Below are positions 41,639 to 48,988 of a DNA stretch of 64,000 bases, piece after piece; position 1 is the first letter of the stretch; every line of letters begins with the position of its first letter. The notes below the pieces were generated by a model. The model did no database searches and was not told the DNA's origin. It saw only the letters and a program-made list of their open reading frames with translations. This DNA is from Streptomyces albidoflavus. Lineage in GTDB: Bacteria > Actinomycetota > Actinomycetes > Streptomycetales > Streptomycetaceae. Location of the stretch: contig NZ_JOII01000009.1 in the NCBI RefSeq assembly GCF_000719955.1, forward strand, positions 105,693 through 169,692, given 5' to 3'. The translations under genes and the position numbers were made by a program.

Positions 41639-41842
41639 ATGGCGTCCGGCACAGTCAAGTGGTTCCACCCGGCCAGGGGCTTCGGCTTCATCACGCAGGA
41701 CGGCGGTGGCGCCGACGTGTTCGCCCACTTCTCCAACATCGCCGCCCAGGACTCCCTTGAGCTGCTCGAAGGGCAGAAGGTCACCTTCGACATTGTCATG
41801 AGTCCTAAAGGTCCGACGGCCGAGAATATCGTTCCGTCCTGA
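41639..41842 (+). CDS. Cold-shock domain protein (CspA family)
   Basis: A 67-residue single CSD protein that binds single-stranded nucleic acid and acts as an RNA chaperone. It reads SGTVKWFHPARGFGFITQDG, with RNP1 as RGFGFI and RNP2 as VFAHF in place of the usual KGFGFI and VFVHY. ATG 41639 follows AGAGGAGAG. It stands 302 bp after trhA with its own leader. Confidence 0.95.
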   Translation: MASGTVKWFHPARGFGFITQDGGGADVFAHFSNIAAQDSLELLEGQKVTFDIVMSPKGPTAENIVPS

Positions 41843-42110
41843 CGCCTGAAAAGCTTTGTACCTGCGGCCCTTATTTCCGGCAGTAGCGACAGGTTCAGCG
41901 GAGGCTGCGCGCCTTCGTTTGTGTGCGGCGAATTCGCATGTTCATCGGGCGGCGCCGATCGGCGAAATGCGCCGCATGAATACGTTCCCCGGGTGTTCAG
42001 GGAATTCGGTCACGTAGCTGCCCGCTTCAGCGCCGCATGGCTGCTGCCATGGGGCTCATCAGGCGTGCCGCGCTTCGCCCGGTACTGGCTGGCTGGGTTC
42101 GTCCTGTGCG

Positions 42111-42140
42111 GGCGCGATGTTTCACGTGAAACATCGCGCC
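42111..42140. terminator. 30-bp perfect palindrome containing parS, at the 3' end of tetR
   Basis: GGCGCGATGTTTCAC and its exact complement abut without a loop, five bases after the tetR stop on the minus strand. As RNA it would fold into a hairpin of terminator size. Confidence 0.6.
42119..42132. promoter_or_regulatory. parS site 7
   Basis: Perfect GTTTCACGTGAAAC at the centre of a 30-bp palindrome, 21 kb to the right of oriC. Confidence 0.96.
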
Positions 42141-42145
42141 ACCGG

Positions 42146-42808
42146 TCAGGCGGCCGGGGTCACCGGATCGAGGTGCAGGTCGATGACGGGGCCGAGGCGG
42201 GCGGCCAGTTCCTGGGGGGACGTGTCCGGGACGGGGTCCAGGCGGACGAGGTGGCGCGTGAGGGAGAGGCCGATCAGGGTGGTGGCGATCAGGGCGATGC
42301 GCAGTTCCACGTCCTCGCCCGTGATGACCTTGCCCAGCGCCTCGCGGATCGATCCCTTCGCGTAGTCGCGCAGGACGGCGGCCGCCGAGCGGTGTGTGGC
42401 GGCCGAGCGTAGCGTGGTCATCATGGCGGGACGGGCGGACGCGTCCTCCCAGACCCGCAGGTGGGCCAGCACGATGCGCGAGCCCAGACCGACGCGGTCA
42501 CCGGCGGCCGCCTCCGCGAGCGCCTCCGGCATCCGCAACGGGATCTCCAGGGCGTTCAGGAAGAGCTTCTCCTTCGTTCCGTAGAAGTGGTGGACCAGTG
42601 CTTGGTCGACTCCCGCTGTCTCCGCGATGCGACGCACGCTCGTCGCGTCGTAACCGCGCTCCGCGAAGCACTCCCGTGCGGCGTCCAGGATCTGCTCGCG
42701 GGTGCGGTTCTCCCCCGGCCGGCGGCCACCCGGATGGCGCTGCGGCGGTTGCGGCGTTTCCGGGGGCTGCGGTTGCGGCTCGGGCGGCGTGGAGCGCGGG
42801 AGGGTCAT
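42146..42808 (-). CDS. TetR family transcriptional regulator
   Basis: A 220-residue repressor. A Pro/Gln-rich N-terminus (1-35) precedes the HTH REQILDAARECFAERGYDATSVRRIAETAGVDQALVHHFYGTKEKLF (about 37-82). The C-terminal ligand domain matches the TetR_C type that ends in LTRHLVRLDPV. It is divergent from a membrane-protein gene, and the intergenic region carries a nested palindrome starting 11 bp from its ATG, consistent with control of both genes. ATG 42808 is preferred because upstream codons lie in the operator; its ribosome-binding site is weak. Confidence 0.9.
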   Translation of the reverse strand: MTLPRSTPPEPQPQPPETPQPPQRHPGGRRPGENRTREQILDAARECFAERGYDATSVRRIAETAGVDQALVHHFYGTKEKLFLNALEIPLRMPEALAEAAAGDRVGLGSRIVLAHLRVWEDASARPAMMTTLRSAATHRSAAAVLRDYAKGSIREALGKVITGEDVELRIALIATTLIGLSLTRHLVRLDPVPDTSPQELAARLGPVIDLHLDPVTPAA

Positions 42809-42818
42809 ACGGCCAGGA

Positions 42819-42860
42819 TATAACTCAGCCCCTGGTGAATTCATCGCTTGCTGAGTTGTA
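42819..42860. promoter_or_regulatory. Probable TetR operator: nested palindrome
   Basis: Outer arms TATAACTCAGC and GCTGAGTTGTA (10 of 11 bases complementary) are centred on an inner TGAATTCA. All are symmetric about position 42839.5, between the tetR start and the divergent membrane-protein gene. Confidence 0.65.
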
Positions 42861-43017
42861 TGGTGGGCGCGGAGGCGAGCGGTCCGGTGATGTGCCGTCC
42901 GCGTCCCGGCCCCTGAGGCCGACGCGCTCCCTCCCCTCCCCTCTTTCTCCCTGTCCCTCTCCGGTTCCGGCGCATGGCCTGGTGGTCAGCTGCGACGTCC
43001 CACGAAAGGCCCGGCTC

Positions 43018-44121
43018 ATGGCTTCCACACCTCACGAGAACGAACCCGGCTCCCGGCACCCCGACGGCGGAGCCTCCGTGGCTCCGGCGGACGAGGGGGA
43101 CCGTGAGGTGCGGGGCGAGGGAGGCGGCTCCGGCAAGGGGGCGGCGAAGAAGCTGCTGCCGGTGGTCCTCGTCCTCACCGGGGTGCTCTCCGCGATGCTG
43201 GTCGTCTTCGGCCTCCCCGCGGTGAACGGCGGCCCGCACCACGTGCCCGTGGGCCTGGTGGGTCCGCAGGCCGCCGCGGAGGCGCTCGGCAAGCAGCTCG
43301 ACCAGCGCCAGCCGGACGGCTGGGAGGTCACCTCCTACCCGAGCACCGACGCCCTGACCCAGGCGATACACGACCGCGACGTGATGGGCGGCTTCGCCCC
43401 GGACGGCCAGACCCTCACCGTCTACACGGCGAGCGCCGCGGGCAACCCCAGCTCCGCCGCGATCAACGGCATCGGCAACGCCGTCGCCGCCCAGCAGGGC
43501 ATGGAGGCGACGACGGAGAACGTGGTGCCCTTCCCCGAGGACGACCCGAACGGCGCCGGGCTGACGGCGGCCGCCCTGCCGATGATCATCGGCGGTGTGC
43601 TCCCGGCGGTGGCGATGGTGCGGCTCTTCCCGGGCCACGGCGGGCTGCGGCTCCGCCTCACCGGCGCGGTCCTCTTCGCTCTGGCCGCCGGCTTCGCCCT
43701 GGCGGCCATCATCCAGTTCGGCTTCGGCTCGGTCGACGGCACCTACTGGACGACGGCGCTGGGCCTCTCCCTCGGTATGGCGGCGCTGACGCTCCCCTTC
43801 CTCGGGCTGGAATCCCTCTTCGGCTTCGTCGGGCTGGGCGCGGGCATCGTCGTGATGATGTTCGTCGGCAACTCCCTCTCGGGGCTGGCGACCGGCGCCC
43901 ACTGGCTGCCCAACGGCTGGGCCACCCTGGGCCAGCTCATGCCGCCGGGTGCCTCCGGCAGCCTGCTGCGGGCCAACGGCTTCTTCGACGGTACGGGCGC
44001 GGGCGGACCGGTGGCCGTCCTCGCGGCCTGGGCCGTGATCGGCCTGCTCCTCATCCTCCTGGCCGACCGGCGAGGAGGACGCGGCACGGAGGAGAAGCAG
44101 GCTGAGGTGGCCACCGCCTGA
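43018..44121 (+). CDS. Integral membrane protein, YhgE/Pip or DUF3533-like
   Basis: A 367-residue protein with one N-terminal membrane helix (about 45-67), an extracellular domain of about 115 residues (VPVGLVGPQAAAEALGKQLD onwards, as in YhgE/Pip proteins and ABC-2 permeases), and five to six C-terminal helices. No ATPase gene adjoins, so it is probably not a conventional ABC exporter. The divergent TetR repressor suggests an inducible, possibly efflux-related or envelope-related function. ATG 43018 is the first to give a full-length domain; the frame is open far upstream through the tetR region. Confidence 0.8.
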   Translation: MASTPHENEPGSRHPDGGASVAPADEGDREVRGEGGGSGKGAAKKLLPVVLVLTGVLSAMLVVFGLPAVNGGPHHVPVGLVGPQAAAEALGKQLDQRQPDGWEVTSYPSTDALTQAIHDRDVMGGFAPDGQTLTVYTASAAGNPSSAAINGIGNAVAAQQGMEATTENVVPFPEDDPNGAGLTAAALPMIIGGVLPAVAMVRLFPGHGGLRLRLTGAVLFALAAGFALAAIIQFGFGSVDGTYWTTALGLSLGMAALTLPFLGLESLFGFVGLGAGIVVMMFVGNSLSGLATGAHWLPNGWATLGQLMPPGASGSLLRANGFFDGTGAGGPVAVLAAWAVIGLLLILLADRRGGRGTEEKQAEVATA

Positions 44122-44150
44122 TTCTGCGTCTGCCCCGGAGGGCGGCGCGC

Positions 44151-44198
44151 ACGAGGAGGGGCTGGATGTTTCACGTGAAACATCCAGCCCCTCCTCGT
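44151..44198. terminator. 48-bp perfect palindrome with parS at its centre
   Basis: Two 24-base arms (ACGAGGAGGGGCTGGATGTT plus TCAC, and their exact complement) meet without a loop, 29 bp after the membrane-protein stop. It would fold into a long RNA hairpin, so it is probably both a ParB site and a terminator. Confidence 0.7.
44168..44181. promoter_or_regulatory. parS site 8
   Basis: Perfect GTTTCACGTGAAAC at the centre of the 48-bp palindrome. Confidence 0.96.
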
Positions 44199-44238
44199 TG
44201 TCCGGGACCCGGGCGTGCCCAGCACGCACGCGCTCGCA

Positions 44239-44272
44239 TCGGGGCGATGTTTCACGTGAAACATCGCCCCGA
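44239..44272. repeat. 34-bp perfect palindrome with parS at its centre
   Basis: TCGGGGCGATGTTTCAC and its exact complement, 40 bp after the 48-bp palindrome and before the DUF5324 terminator. Confidence 0.85.
44249..44262. promoter_or_regulatory. parS site 9
   Basis: Perfect GTTTCACGTGAAAC, 81 bp from site 8 start to start. Confidence 0.96.
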
Positions 44273-44290
44273 CGCGAAGCCCGGCGCAGC

Positions 44291-44335
44291 CGTGAGGGCG
44301 GGGTCCGAAGGAGTTCTTCGGACCCCGCCCTCACG
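44291..44335 (-). terminator. Terminator of the DUF5324 gene
   Basis: A perfect 20-bp stem (CGTGAGGGCGGGGTCCGAAG and complement) with the loop GAGTT, 39 bp past the DUF5324 stop on the minus strand. It is the longest simple terminator stem in the window. Confidence 0.92.
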
Positions 44336-44374
44336 GAGCCGGCCTGGCGATGCGTCCCGGGCCGGCCAGTCGGA

Positions 44375-45103
44375 TCAGGCCGACCTCGACCCGCCCTCCT
44401 CGTCCAGGCTGTCTGCCTCGGCGTCGGCCTGCTTGGCGCGTACCTCGGGATCGAGGAGGCCCTGGCCGGTGCCGTCCACGGAGGTCAGCGGCGGGCCGTC
44501 CGGGACCTCGGTCGGCGCCGGGGGCTCCACCAGCCAGTCCGGGTTGGCCTGCTTGTCCCACCACTTCCAGGCGGCGAGCGCGGCACCCGACACGGCCCCG
44601 AGCACCAGGATCGAGACGGCGAACCGCTTGCCGCGACCCTTGCGCTGCTGCTTACGGGCCAGCTTCTCGATCTGCTGGGCGCTCACCTGTCCGCGCAGGG
44701 CGGCCAGCGCGGCGGCGGACCGGGCGGCCGCCTCCTCGCGGGCCGGCTGGGCGGCGGCCACGGCCTGCTCCAGCCGCGGCCGGGAGTAGGCGGCGGCCTG
44801 GTGGGCGGCCCGCTTGGTGTGCACGGCCGCCTTGTGCGCGACCTCGTCGACCTTGGGCGGGACATGGGCGAGAGCGTGCTCCACATGCGGCGCCAGGTGG
44901 GCGTCGTAGCGGAGACGGGCCTGGTCGGCTGCCTGGGCGGCCGCCAGCGAGACCTTGGGTGCGAGCCGGACGCGGGCCTCATGGCTGAGGTGGGCGGCGC
45001 GTTCCTTGGCTGTTTCGGCGTAGGGAGCCACCGCCTCCGCGGCGTGCCGCGCGCTCTCCTTCGCCGAGCCGGTCGCGGCGCGCACGCTGTCGATGCGGGT
45101 CAC
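44375..45103 (-). CDS. DUF5324 family membrane protein
   Basis: A 242-residue protein of unknown function. Residues 1-145 are Ala/His/Glu-rich and amphipathic, with repeated AAxxAxxxA patterns that suggest a long helix or coiled coil. A basic patch (RKQQRKGRGKR) and one membrane helix near 157-178 ending in AAWKWWDKQ follow, then an acidic tail (EADSLDEEGGSRSA). The GTG at 45103 has GGAGGAGGA upstream. The family is found in Streptomyces at this position. The helical domain would lie in the cytoplasm if the positive-inside rule holds. Confidence 0.85.
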   Translation of the reverse strand: MTRIDSVRAATGSAKESARHAAEAVAPYAETAKERAAHLSHEARVRLAPKVSLAAAQAADQARLRYDAHLAPHVEHALAHVPPKVDEVAHKAAVHTKRAAHQAAAYSRPRLEQAVAAAQPAREEAAARSAAALAALRGQVSAQQIEKLARKQQRKGRGKRFAVSILVLGAVSGAALAAWKWWDKQANPDWLVEPPAPTEVPDGPPLTSVDGTGQGLLDPEVRAKQADAEADSLDEEGGSRSA

Positions 45104-45443
45104 GGGTTCCTCCTCCTCGGTGGCGTATGTGAGTGCCTGGGGTATGCCCCAGAAGGCGAATAGTTCACCGAATAGCTCGCCTTTCCACCCTTTTCGCGAT
45201 GATGCCTTCCCTCAGGGCCCACAGCACACAGGGACAGGCATCCGGGTCATGCTGTGCCGCGATCGGTTCCTCGCGGCGGCCCTCTGCACCGCGCGTGCCC
45301 GCTCTTCGGCGGCCCACTCCTGGGGTGTTGCCGCATACGGGGTGCCCCTGGGAGGTAATCGCCCGAATCGGAGGAGTGAAGTGCCCGGCACGTCCGGTCC
45401 GTGCGAGGATCGGTGGGTCACAGAGGACAACGGAAGGCAGATC
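45104..45443. other. 340-bp divergent promoter region between DUF5324 and the cyclophilin
   Basis: No gene is supported. The cyclophilin frame stays open upstream but without conservation. GAATAG is repeated 14 bp apart near 45159. No clear promoter hexamers could be assigned. Confidence 0.45.
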
Positions 45444-45977
45444 GTGGCTGAGCAGCTTTACGCCACCCTGAAGACCAACCACGGCGACATCAACGTGCGG
45501 CTCTTCCCGAACCACGCGCCGAAGACGGTCAAGAACTTCGTCGGGCTCGCCACGGGTGAGCAGGAGTGGACGAACCCGGAGACCGGCCAGAAGACGTCCG
45601 ACAAACTGTACGACGGCACAGTCTTCCACCGGGTGATCAGCGGCTTCATGCTCCAGGGCGGCGACCCGCTGGGCAACGGCACCGGTGGCCCCGGCTACCA
45701 GTTCGCCGACGAGTTCCACCCGGACCTCGCCTTCAACAAGCCCTACCTGCTGGCCATGGCCAACGCCGGCCCGGGCACCAACGGCTCGCAGTTCTTCATC
45801 ACCGTCGCGCCCACCGCCTGGCTGACCAACAAGCACACCATCTTCGGTGAGGTCGTGGACCCGGCGAGCCAGAAGGTGGTCGACGAGATCGCCGCCGTCC
45901 AGACCAACCCGCGCACCGACCGCCCCGTCAACGACGTGGTCATCGAGTCGGTCGTGGTGGAGAACCGCGAGGGCTGA
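45444..45977 (+). CDS. Peptidyl-prolyl cis-trans isomerase, cyclophilin type
   Basis: This cytoplasmic 177-residue enzyme isomerises prolyl bonds. It has the cyclophilin core FHRVISGFMLQGGDP with the catalytic Arg, then MANAGPGTNGSQFFIT and the conserved TNKHTIFGEV. An insertion (EQEWTNPETGQKTSDKLYDG) before the catalytic segment is typical of actinobacterial cyclophilins. GTG 45444 has GGAAGG upstream. No signal peptide is present. Confidence 0.95.
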   Translation: MAEQLYATLKTNHGDINVRLFPNHAPKTVKNFVGLATGEQEWTNPETGQKTSDKLYDGTVFHRVISGFMLQGGDPLGNGTGGPGYQFADEFHPDLAFNKPYLLAMANAGPGTNGSQFFITVAPTAWLTNKHTIFGEVVDPASQKVVDEIAAVQTNPRTDRPVNDVVIESVVVENREG

Positions 45978-46024
45978 TCCCCCACGGTTCACCGCTCGCC
46001 GGTGAATCCGCGCAGGGAACCTTT

Positions 46025-46061
46025 CCGCCCCGCCCATCCGTACAGAGGATGGGCGGGGCGG
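46025..46061 (+). terminator. Terminator of the cyclophilin gene
   Basis: A perfect 15-bp stem CCGCCCCGCCCATCC and complement with a 7-base loop, 47 bp after the stop. Confidence 0.88.
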
Positions 46062-46120
46062 CGCGTTGACCGCGCGGTCCGGGACGCCGTACGAGGAATG
46101 TTGTGAGGGGAAGAGATCCC

Positions 46121-47020
46121 ATGGATCAGGGCCCATCAGGAGCGCCTGGCGCGCGTGACGCCCACAGCCTGCCCGGCTGCTACCGCCACCCGGACCGTGA
46201 GACCGGGATCAGCTGCGTCCGCTGCGAGCGGCCCATCTGCCCCGAGTGCATGGTCAGCGCCTCGGTCGGCTTCCAGTGCCCCGACTGCGTCCGCGGCGGC
46301 TCGGGCACCGGCTCCTCCGCGGTGAACGCGCCGCGCACCATCGCCGGCGGCACCATCACGGCCGACCCCCGGCTCCTCACCAAGATCCTGCTGGGGATCA
46401 ACGCCGCCGTCTTCCTCGCCGTCCTGGTGCTGGGCGACGAGTTCGTGGCGCACCTGATGCTGGTCGGCGCCTTCCCGCCGCCGGAGTTCGGCTGGGAGCC
46501 GGTCATGGGGGTGGCGGCCGGCGAGTGGTACCGGCTGATCACCTCGGTCTTCGCCCACCAGGAGTTCCTGCACTTCGCCTCCAACATGCTCCTGCTCTGG
46601 TGGCTCGGCGGACCGCTGGAGGCAGCCCTCGGACGCGTCCGGTACCTGGCGCTCTACCTGATCTCCGGCCTGGCCGGCGGCGCGCTCACCTACGTCATCG
46701 CCGCTCCCCAGCAGCCCTCGCTCGGCGCCTCGGGCGCGGTCTTCGGGCTGATGGGCGCCACCGTCGTCCTGATGCGGCGGCTCAACCAGGACCTGCGTCC
46801 CGTCCTCGTCCTGGTCGCGCTGAACCTCGTCTTCACGGTGCTGGCCCCCAGGATCGCCTGGGAGGCGCACGTCGGCGGTCTGGTCGCGGGAGCGATCATC
46901 GGCTACGCCATGGTCCACGCGCCGCGCGGGCGCCGGGCGCTGATCCAGTGGGGGACCTGCGGTGCCGTCCTGGTGGTCGTCCTGGTCATGATCGTCGTCC
47001 GGACGATGGCGCTGACCTGA
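46121..47020 (+). CDS. Rhomboid family intramembrane serine protease with N-terminal zinc ribbon
   Basis: A 299-residue membrane protease. The N-terminus (about residues 20-58) has a Cys/His cluster (GCYRHPDRETGISCVRCERPICPECM and FQCPDC) resembling a B-box zinc ribbon. The rhomboid domain has six helices with HFASNMLLLWWLGGPLE, the catalytic Ser in LGASGAVFGLMGA, and the catalytic His in WEAHVGGLVAG. The start ATG 46121 has GAGGGGAAGAG upstream. Substrates are unknown. It is convergent with crgA across a DnaA-box-rich gap. Confidence 0.93.
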   Translation: MDQGPSGAPGARDAHSLPGCYRHPDRETGISCVRCERPICPECMVSASVGFQCPDCVRGGSGTGSSAVNAPRTIAGGTITADPRLLTKILLGINAAVFLAVLVLGDEFVAHLMLVGAFPPPEFGWEPVMGVAAGEWYRLITSVFAHQEFLHFASNMLLLWWLGGPLEAALGRVRYLALYLISGLAGGALTYVIAAPQQPSLGASGAVFGLMGATVVLMRRLNQDLRPVLVLVALNLVFTVLAPRIAWEAHVGGLVAGAIIGYAMVHAPRGRRALIQWGTCGAVLVVVLVMIVVRTMALT

Positions 47021-47387
47021 GGGCTTGCCGCCCGTAGCAGAGATCTGCGGCCGGTTGTGCACATCGCGGTGTGCACAACCCGTCCGGGGGAGCGACACGC
47101 CATAGTTGTACACATGTTCGAATCTCGAGGCGAGGGTTATCCACAGTCTGTGCCGGATCTTGTGCACGGGGTGCGGAACGCCGTCGCCCCTCGCCTCTGA
47201 CCTGGTGGTTTCCAGGAGGGGCAAGGGGCGAACAGAGGTCCTACGTATCGGCGGCCAGTCATATCGGCGTCAACCGCAGATGAGTTATCCACAGATCTTC
47301 CGACCTTTTCCCCAGGTGTGGATAACCCAGTGGATAGCTTGGGGCAGGGCTTGCCTCAGCGGGCCGGAAGTGCTGCGGGCCGGTCGG
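47021..47387. promoter_or_regulatory. Cluster of DnaA-box-like sequences between convergent genes
   Basis: This 367-bp region between the convergent rhomboid and crgA genes holds three perfect TTATCCACA boxes (47137-47145, 47285-47293 and, reversed, 47317-47325). It also has TTGTGCACA at 47055-47063 and reversed at 47070-47078, TTGTACACA at 47106-47114 and TTGTGCACG at 47160-47168. The pair at 47053-47080 also forms an 11-bp hairpin that could be the rhomboid terminator. DnaA-box clusters outside oriC that titrate DnaA are known in S. coelicolor; this may be one. No promoter is expected here because both genes end in it. Confidence 0.7.
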
Positions 47388-47642
47388 CTACTTCCACTGG
47401 GTGGAGACGCCGAAGCCGGCCGCGATGAAGCCGAAGCCGATGACGATGTTCCAGTTGCCGAAGGCGTCGATCGGCAGGCTGCCGTCCGTCAGGTAGAAGA
47501 CGACGATCCACGCCAGGCCGATCAGGAACAGGGCGAGCATCACCGGTGCCACCCAGCTGCGACTGGTCAGCTTTATCTCGGTGGACTGCTTCGCCGGGGG
47601 CGGCGTGTAATCAGCCTTCTTGCGGATACGTGACTTCGGCAC
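47388..47642 (-). CDS. crgA: Cell division protein CrgA
   Basis: CrgA is a small actinobacterial membrane protein of the divisome; in Streptomyces it influences FtsZ ring formation and sporulation septation. The 84-residue protein has the conserved basic N-terminus [16 protein letters not shown], two membrane helices (about 30-53 and 63-81) separated by [13 protein letters not shown], and the C-terminal FGVSTQWK. It is divergent from the DUF881 gene, the usual neighbour. Confidence 0.97.
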   Translation of the reverse strand: MPKSRIRKKADYTPPPAKQSTEIKLTSRSWVAPVMLALFLIGLAWIVVFYLTDGSLPIDAFGNWNIVIGFGFIAAGFGVSTQWK

Positions 47643-47784
47643 GAGGGTCTCTCCTGTCGATGCGCTGCGTGGCCGCGCAGGGGGACGGGGGCTGGCTCCG
47701 GGCGGACGGCCCGGGGCGGTGTGGTCTCCCCCGGCCGTCCGTTAGCGTAGTGCTTCCGTGGTGCCGAAGGAGAGCAAGGGTACG

Positions 47785-48567
47785 TTGAGCAATTCTGCCG
47801 ACTCACCCCACGCGGACTCCAGTCCTGACCGTGGGCGATTCCGCTGGCGTCCCGTGCGTCTTCTCACCGTGGGCGTCTTCGCGCTGGCCGGTCTGATCTT
47901 CGTGACCAGCTTCAACACGGCGCGGGGGACCAATATCCGGACCGATACCGCGCTGCTGAAGCTCTCGGACCTCATCCGGGACCGCAGCCACAAGAATGGC
48001 GAGCTGGACGAGGCCAACAGTGCGCTGCGCAAGAAGGTCGAGGCGCTCGCCGAGCGCGACGACGGCAGCACCGAGGCCGAGGACGCGAAACTCGGCGCCC
48101 TGGAGAAGTCCGCCGGGACCAAGCCGATCTCCGGCCCCTCCGTCTCCGTCACCCTGGACGACGCCCCGCCCGACGCCACCGCCAAGCTCCCCGGCTACCC
48201 CGAGCCCCACCCGAACGACCTGGTGATCCACCAGCAGGACCTGCAAGCCGTGGTGAACGCCCTCTGGAAGGGCGGCGCCACGGGCATCGAGGTCATGGGC
48301 CAGCGGCTGATCTCCACCAGCGCGGTCCGCTGCGTCGGCAACACCCTGATCCTCCAGGGCCGCGTCTACTCCCCGCCGTACAACGTCACCGCCGTCGGCG
48401 ACCAGGAGAAGCTCAAGCAGGCGCTCGCCGAGTCCCCCGAGATCCAGAACTACATGCTCTACGTCAACGCCTACGGCCTCGGCTGGAAGGTCGAGGACGC
48501 CGGGAAGACCAAGCTTGACGGCTACTCCGGCACCGTCGACCTGCACTACGCGAAGCCGGCCTCCTGA
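47785..48567 (+). CDS. DUF881 family membrane protein
   Basis: A 260-residue protein with a short cytoplasmic N-terminus, one membrane helix (RLLTVGVFALAGLIFVTSFN), a coiled-coil segment (LRDRSHKNGELDEANSALRKKVEAL-like, about 55-90) and the extracellular DUF881 domain to the end (VSVTLDDAPP to DLHYAKPAS). The family resembles the B. subtilis YlxW/YlxX division-cluster proteins. A TTG start at 47785 fits AAGGG six bases upstream; GTG 47758 would add nine residues. It is divergent from crgA and followed by three tandem parS sites. Confidence 0.88.
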   Translation: MSNSADSPHADSSPDRGRFRWRPVRLLTVGVFALAGLIFVTSFNTARGTNIRTDTALLKLSDLIRDRSHKNGELDEANSALRKKVEALAERDDGSTEAEDAKLGALEKSAGTKPISGPSVSVTLDDAPPDATAKLPGYPEPHPNDLVIHQQDLQAVVNALWKGGATGIEVMGQRLISTSAVRCVGNTLILQGRVYSPPYNVTAVGDQEKLKQALAESPEIQNYMLYVNAYGLGWKVEDAGKTKLDGYSGTVDLHYAKPAS

Positions 48568-48597
48568 AGCAGGCCCCACCCTGCGGGCCCGCTCGAT

Positions 48598-48611
48598 GTT
48601 TCACGTGAAAC
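48598..48611. promoter_or_regulatory. parS site 10 (first of a triple array)
   Basis: Perfect GTTTCACGTGAAAC, 30 bp after the DUF881 stop. Confidence 0.96.
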
Positions 48612-48620
48612 ATCGTGGTG

Positions 48621-48634
48621 GTTTCACGTGAAAC
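48621..48634. promoter_or_regulatory. parS site 11 (second of a triple array)
   Basis: Perfect GTTTCACGTGAAAC, 23 bp start to start from site 10. Confidence 0.96.
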
Positions 48635-48641
48635 ATCCCCC

Positions 48642-48655
48642 GTTTCACGTGAAAC
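48642..48655. promoter_or_regulatory. parS site 12 (third of a triple array)
   Basis: Perfect GTTTCACGTGAAAC, 21 bp start to start from site 11, so all three lie on nearly the same helical face. Confidence 0.96.
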
Positions 48656-48811
48656 ATCAGCTCCCCGCGCCCGCCCGGCGATGTGGCAAGTCCCGCAATC
48701 CGCCGGGACGCCCCGGGGAGATGGCTGATCCCTTTAGTCTGGTGCAGCAACTACGTGAGTCGGTATGCCCAGCGGTCAACCATCGCGAGCGGCAGGACAA
48801 GTGGGGACGGC

Positions 48812-48988
48812 ATGTACGGCTGGATCTGGCGGCATCTGCCGGGCAATGCCTGGGTGAGGGCGTTCATCTCTCTGATTCTCGCCCTCGCTGTGGTCTACGC
48901 GCTCTTCGAGTACGTCTTTCCGTGGGCCGAGCCCCTGCTCCCGTTCAACGACGTGACCGTGGACGACGCCCAGGGGGCCCACCGATGA
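48812..48988 (+). CDS. Small single-pass membrane protein
   Basis: A 58-residue protein, MYGWIWRHLPGNAWVRAFIS and onward, with one membrane helix (about 18-40) containing VVYALFEYVFPWAEP and an acidic C-terminus (NDVTVDDAQGAHR). Function unknown. It is translationally coupled to the downstream amidotransferase by an ATGA overlap at 48985-48988. The ATG at 48812 has GGGGAC upstream; the longer frame to 48683 shows no conserved features. Confidence 0.85.
   Translation: MYGWIWRHLPGNAWVRAFISLILALAVVYALFEYVFPWAEPLLPFNDVTVDDAQGAHR

Larger units (their letters stand above)
41843..42145. other. Intergenic region between the cold-shock gene and tetR
   Basis: No gene is supported in these 303 bp. The only clear element is the 30-bp palindrome around parS site 7 at the right end, facing the tetR stop. 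Confidence 0.6.
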
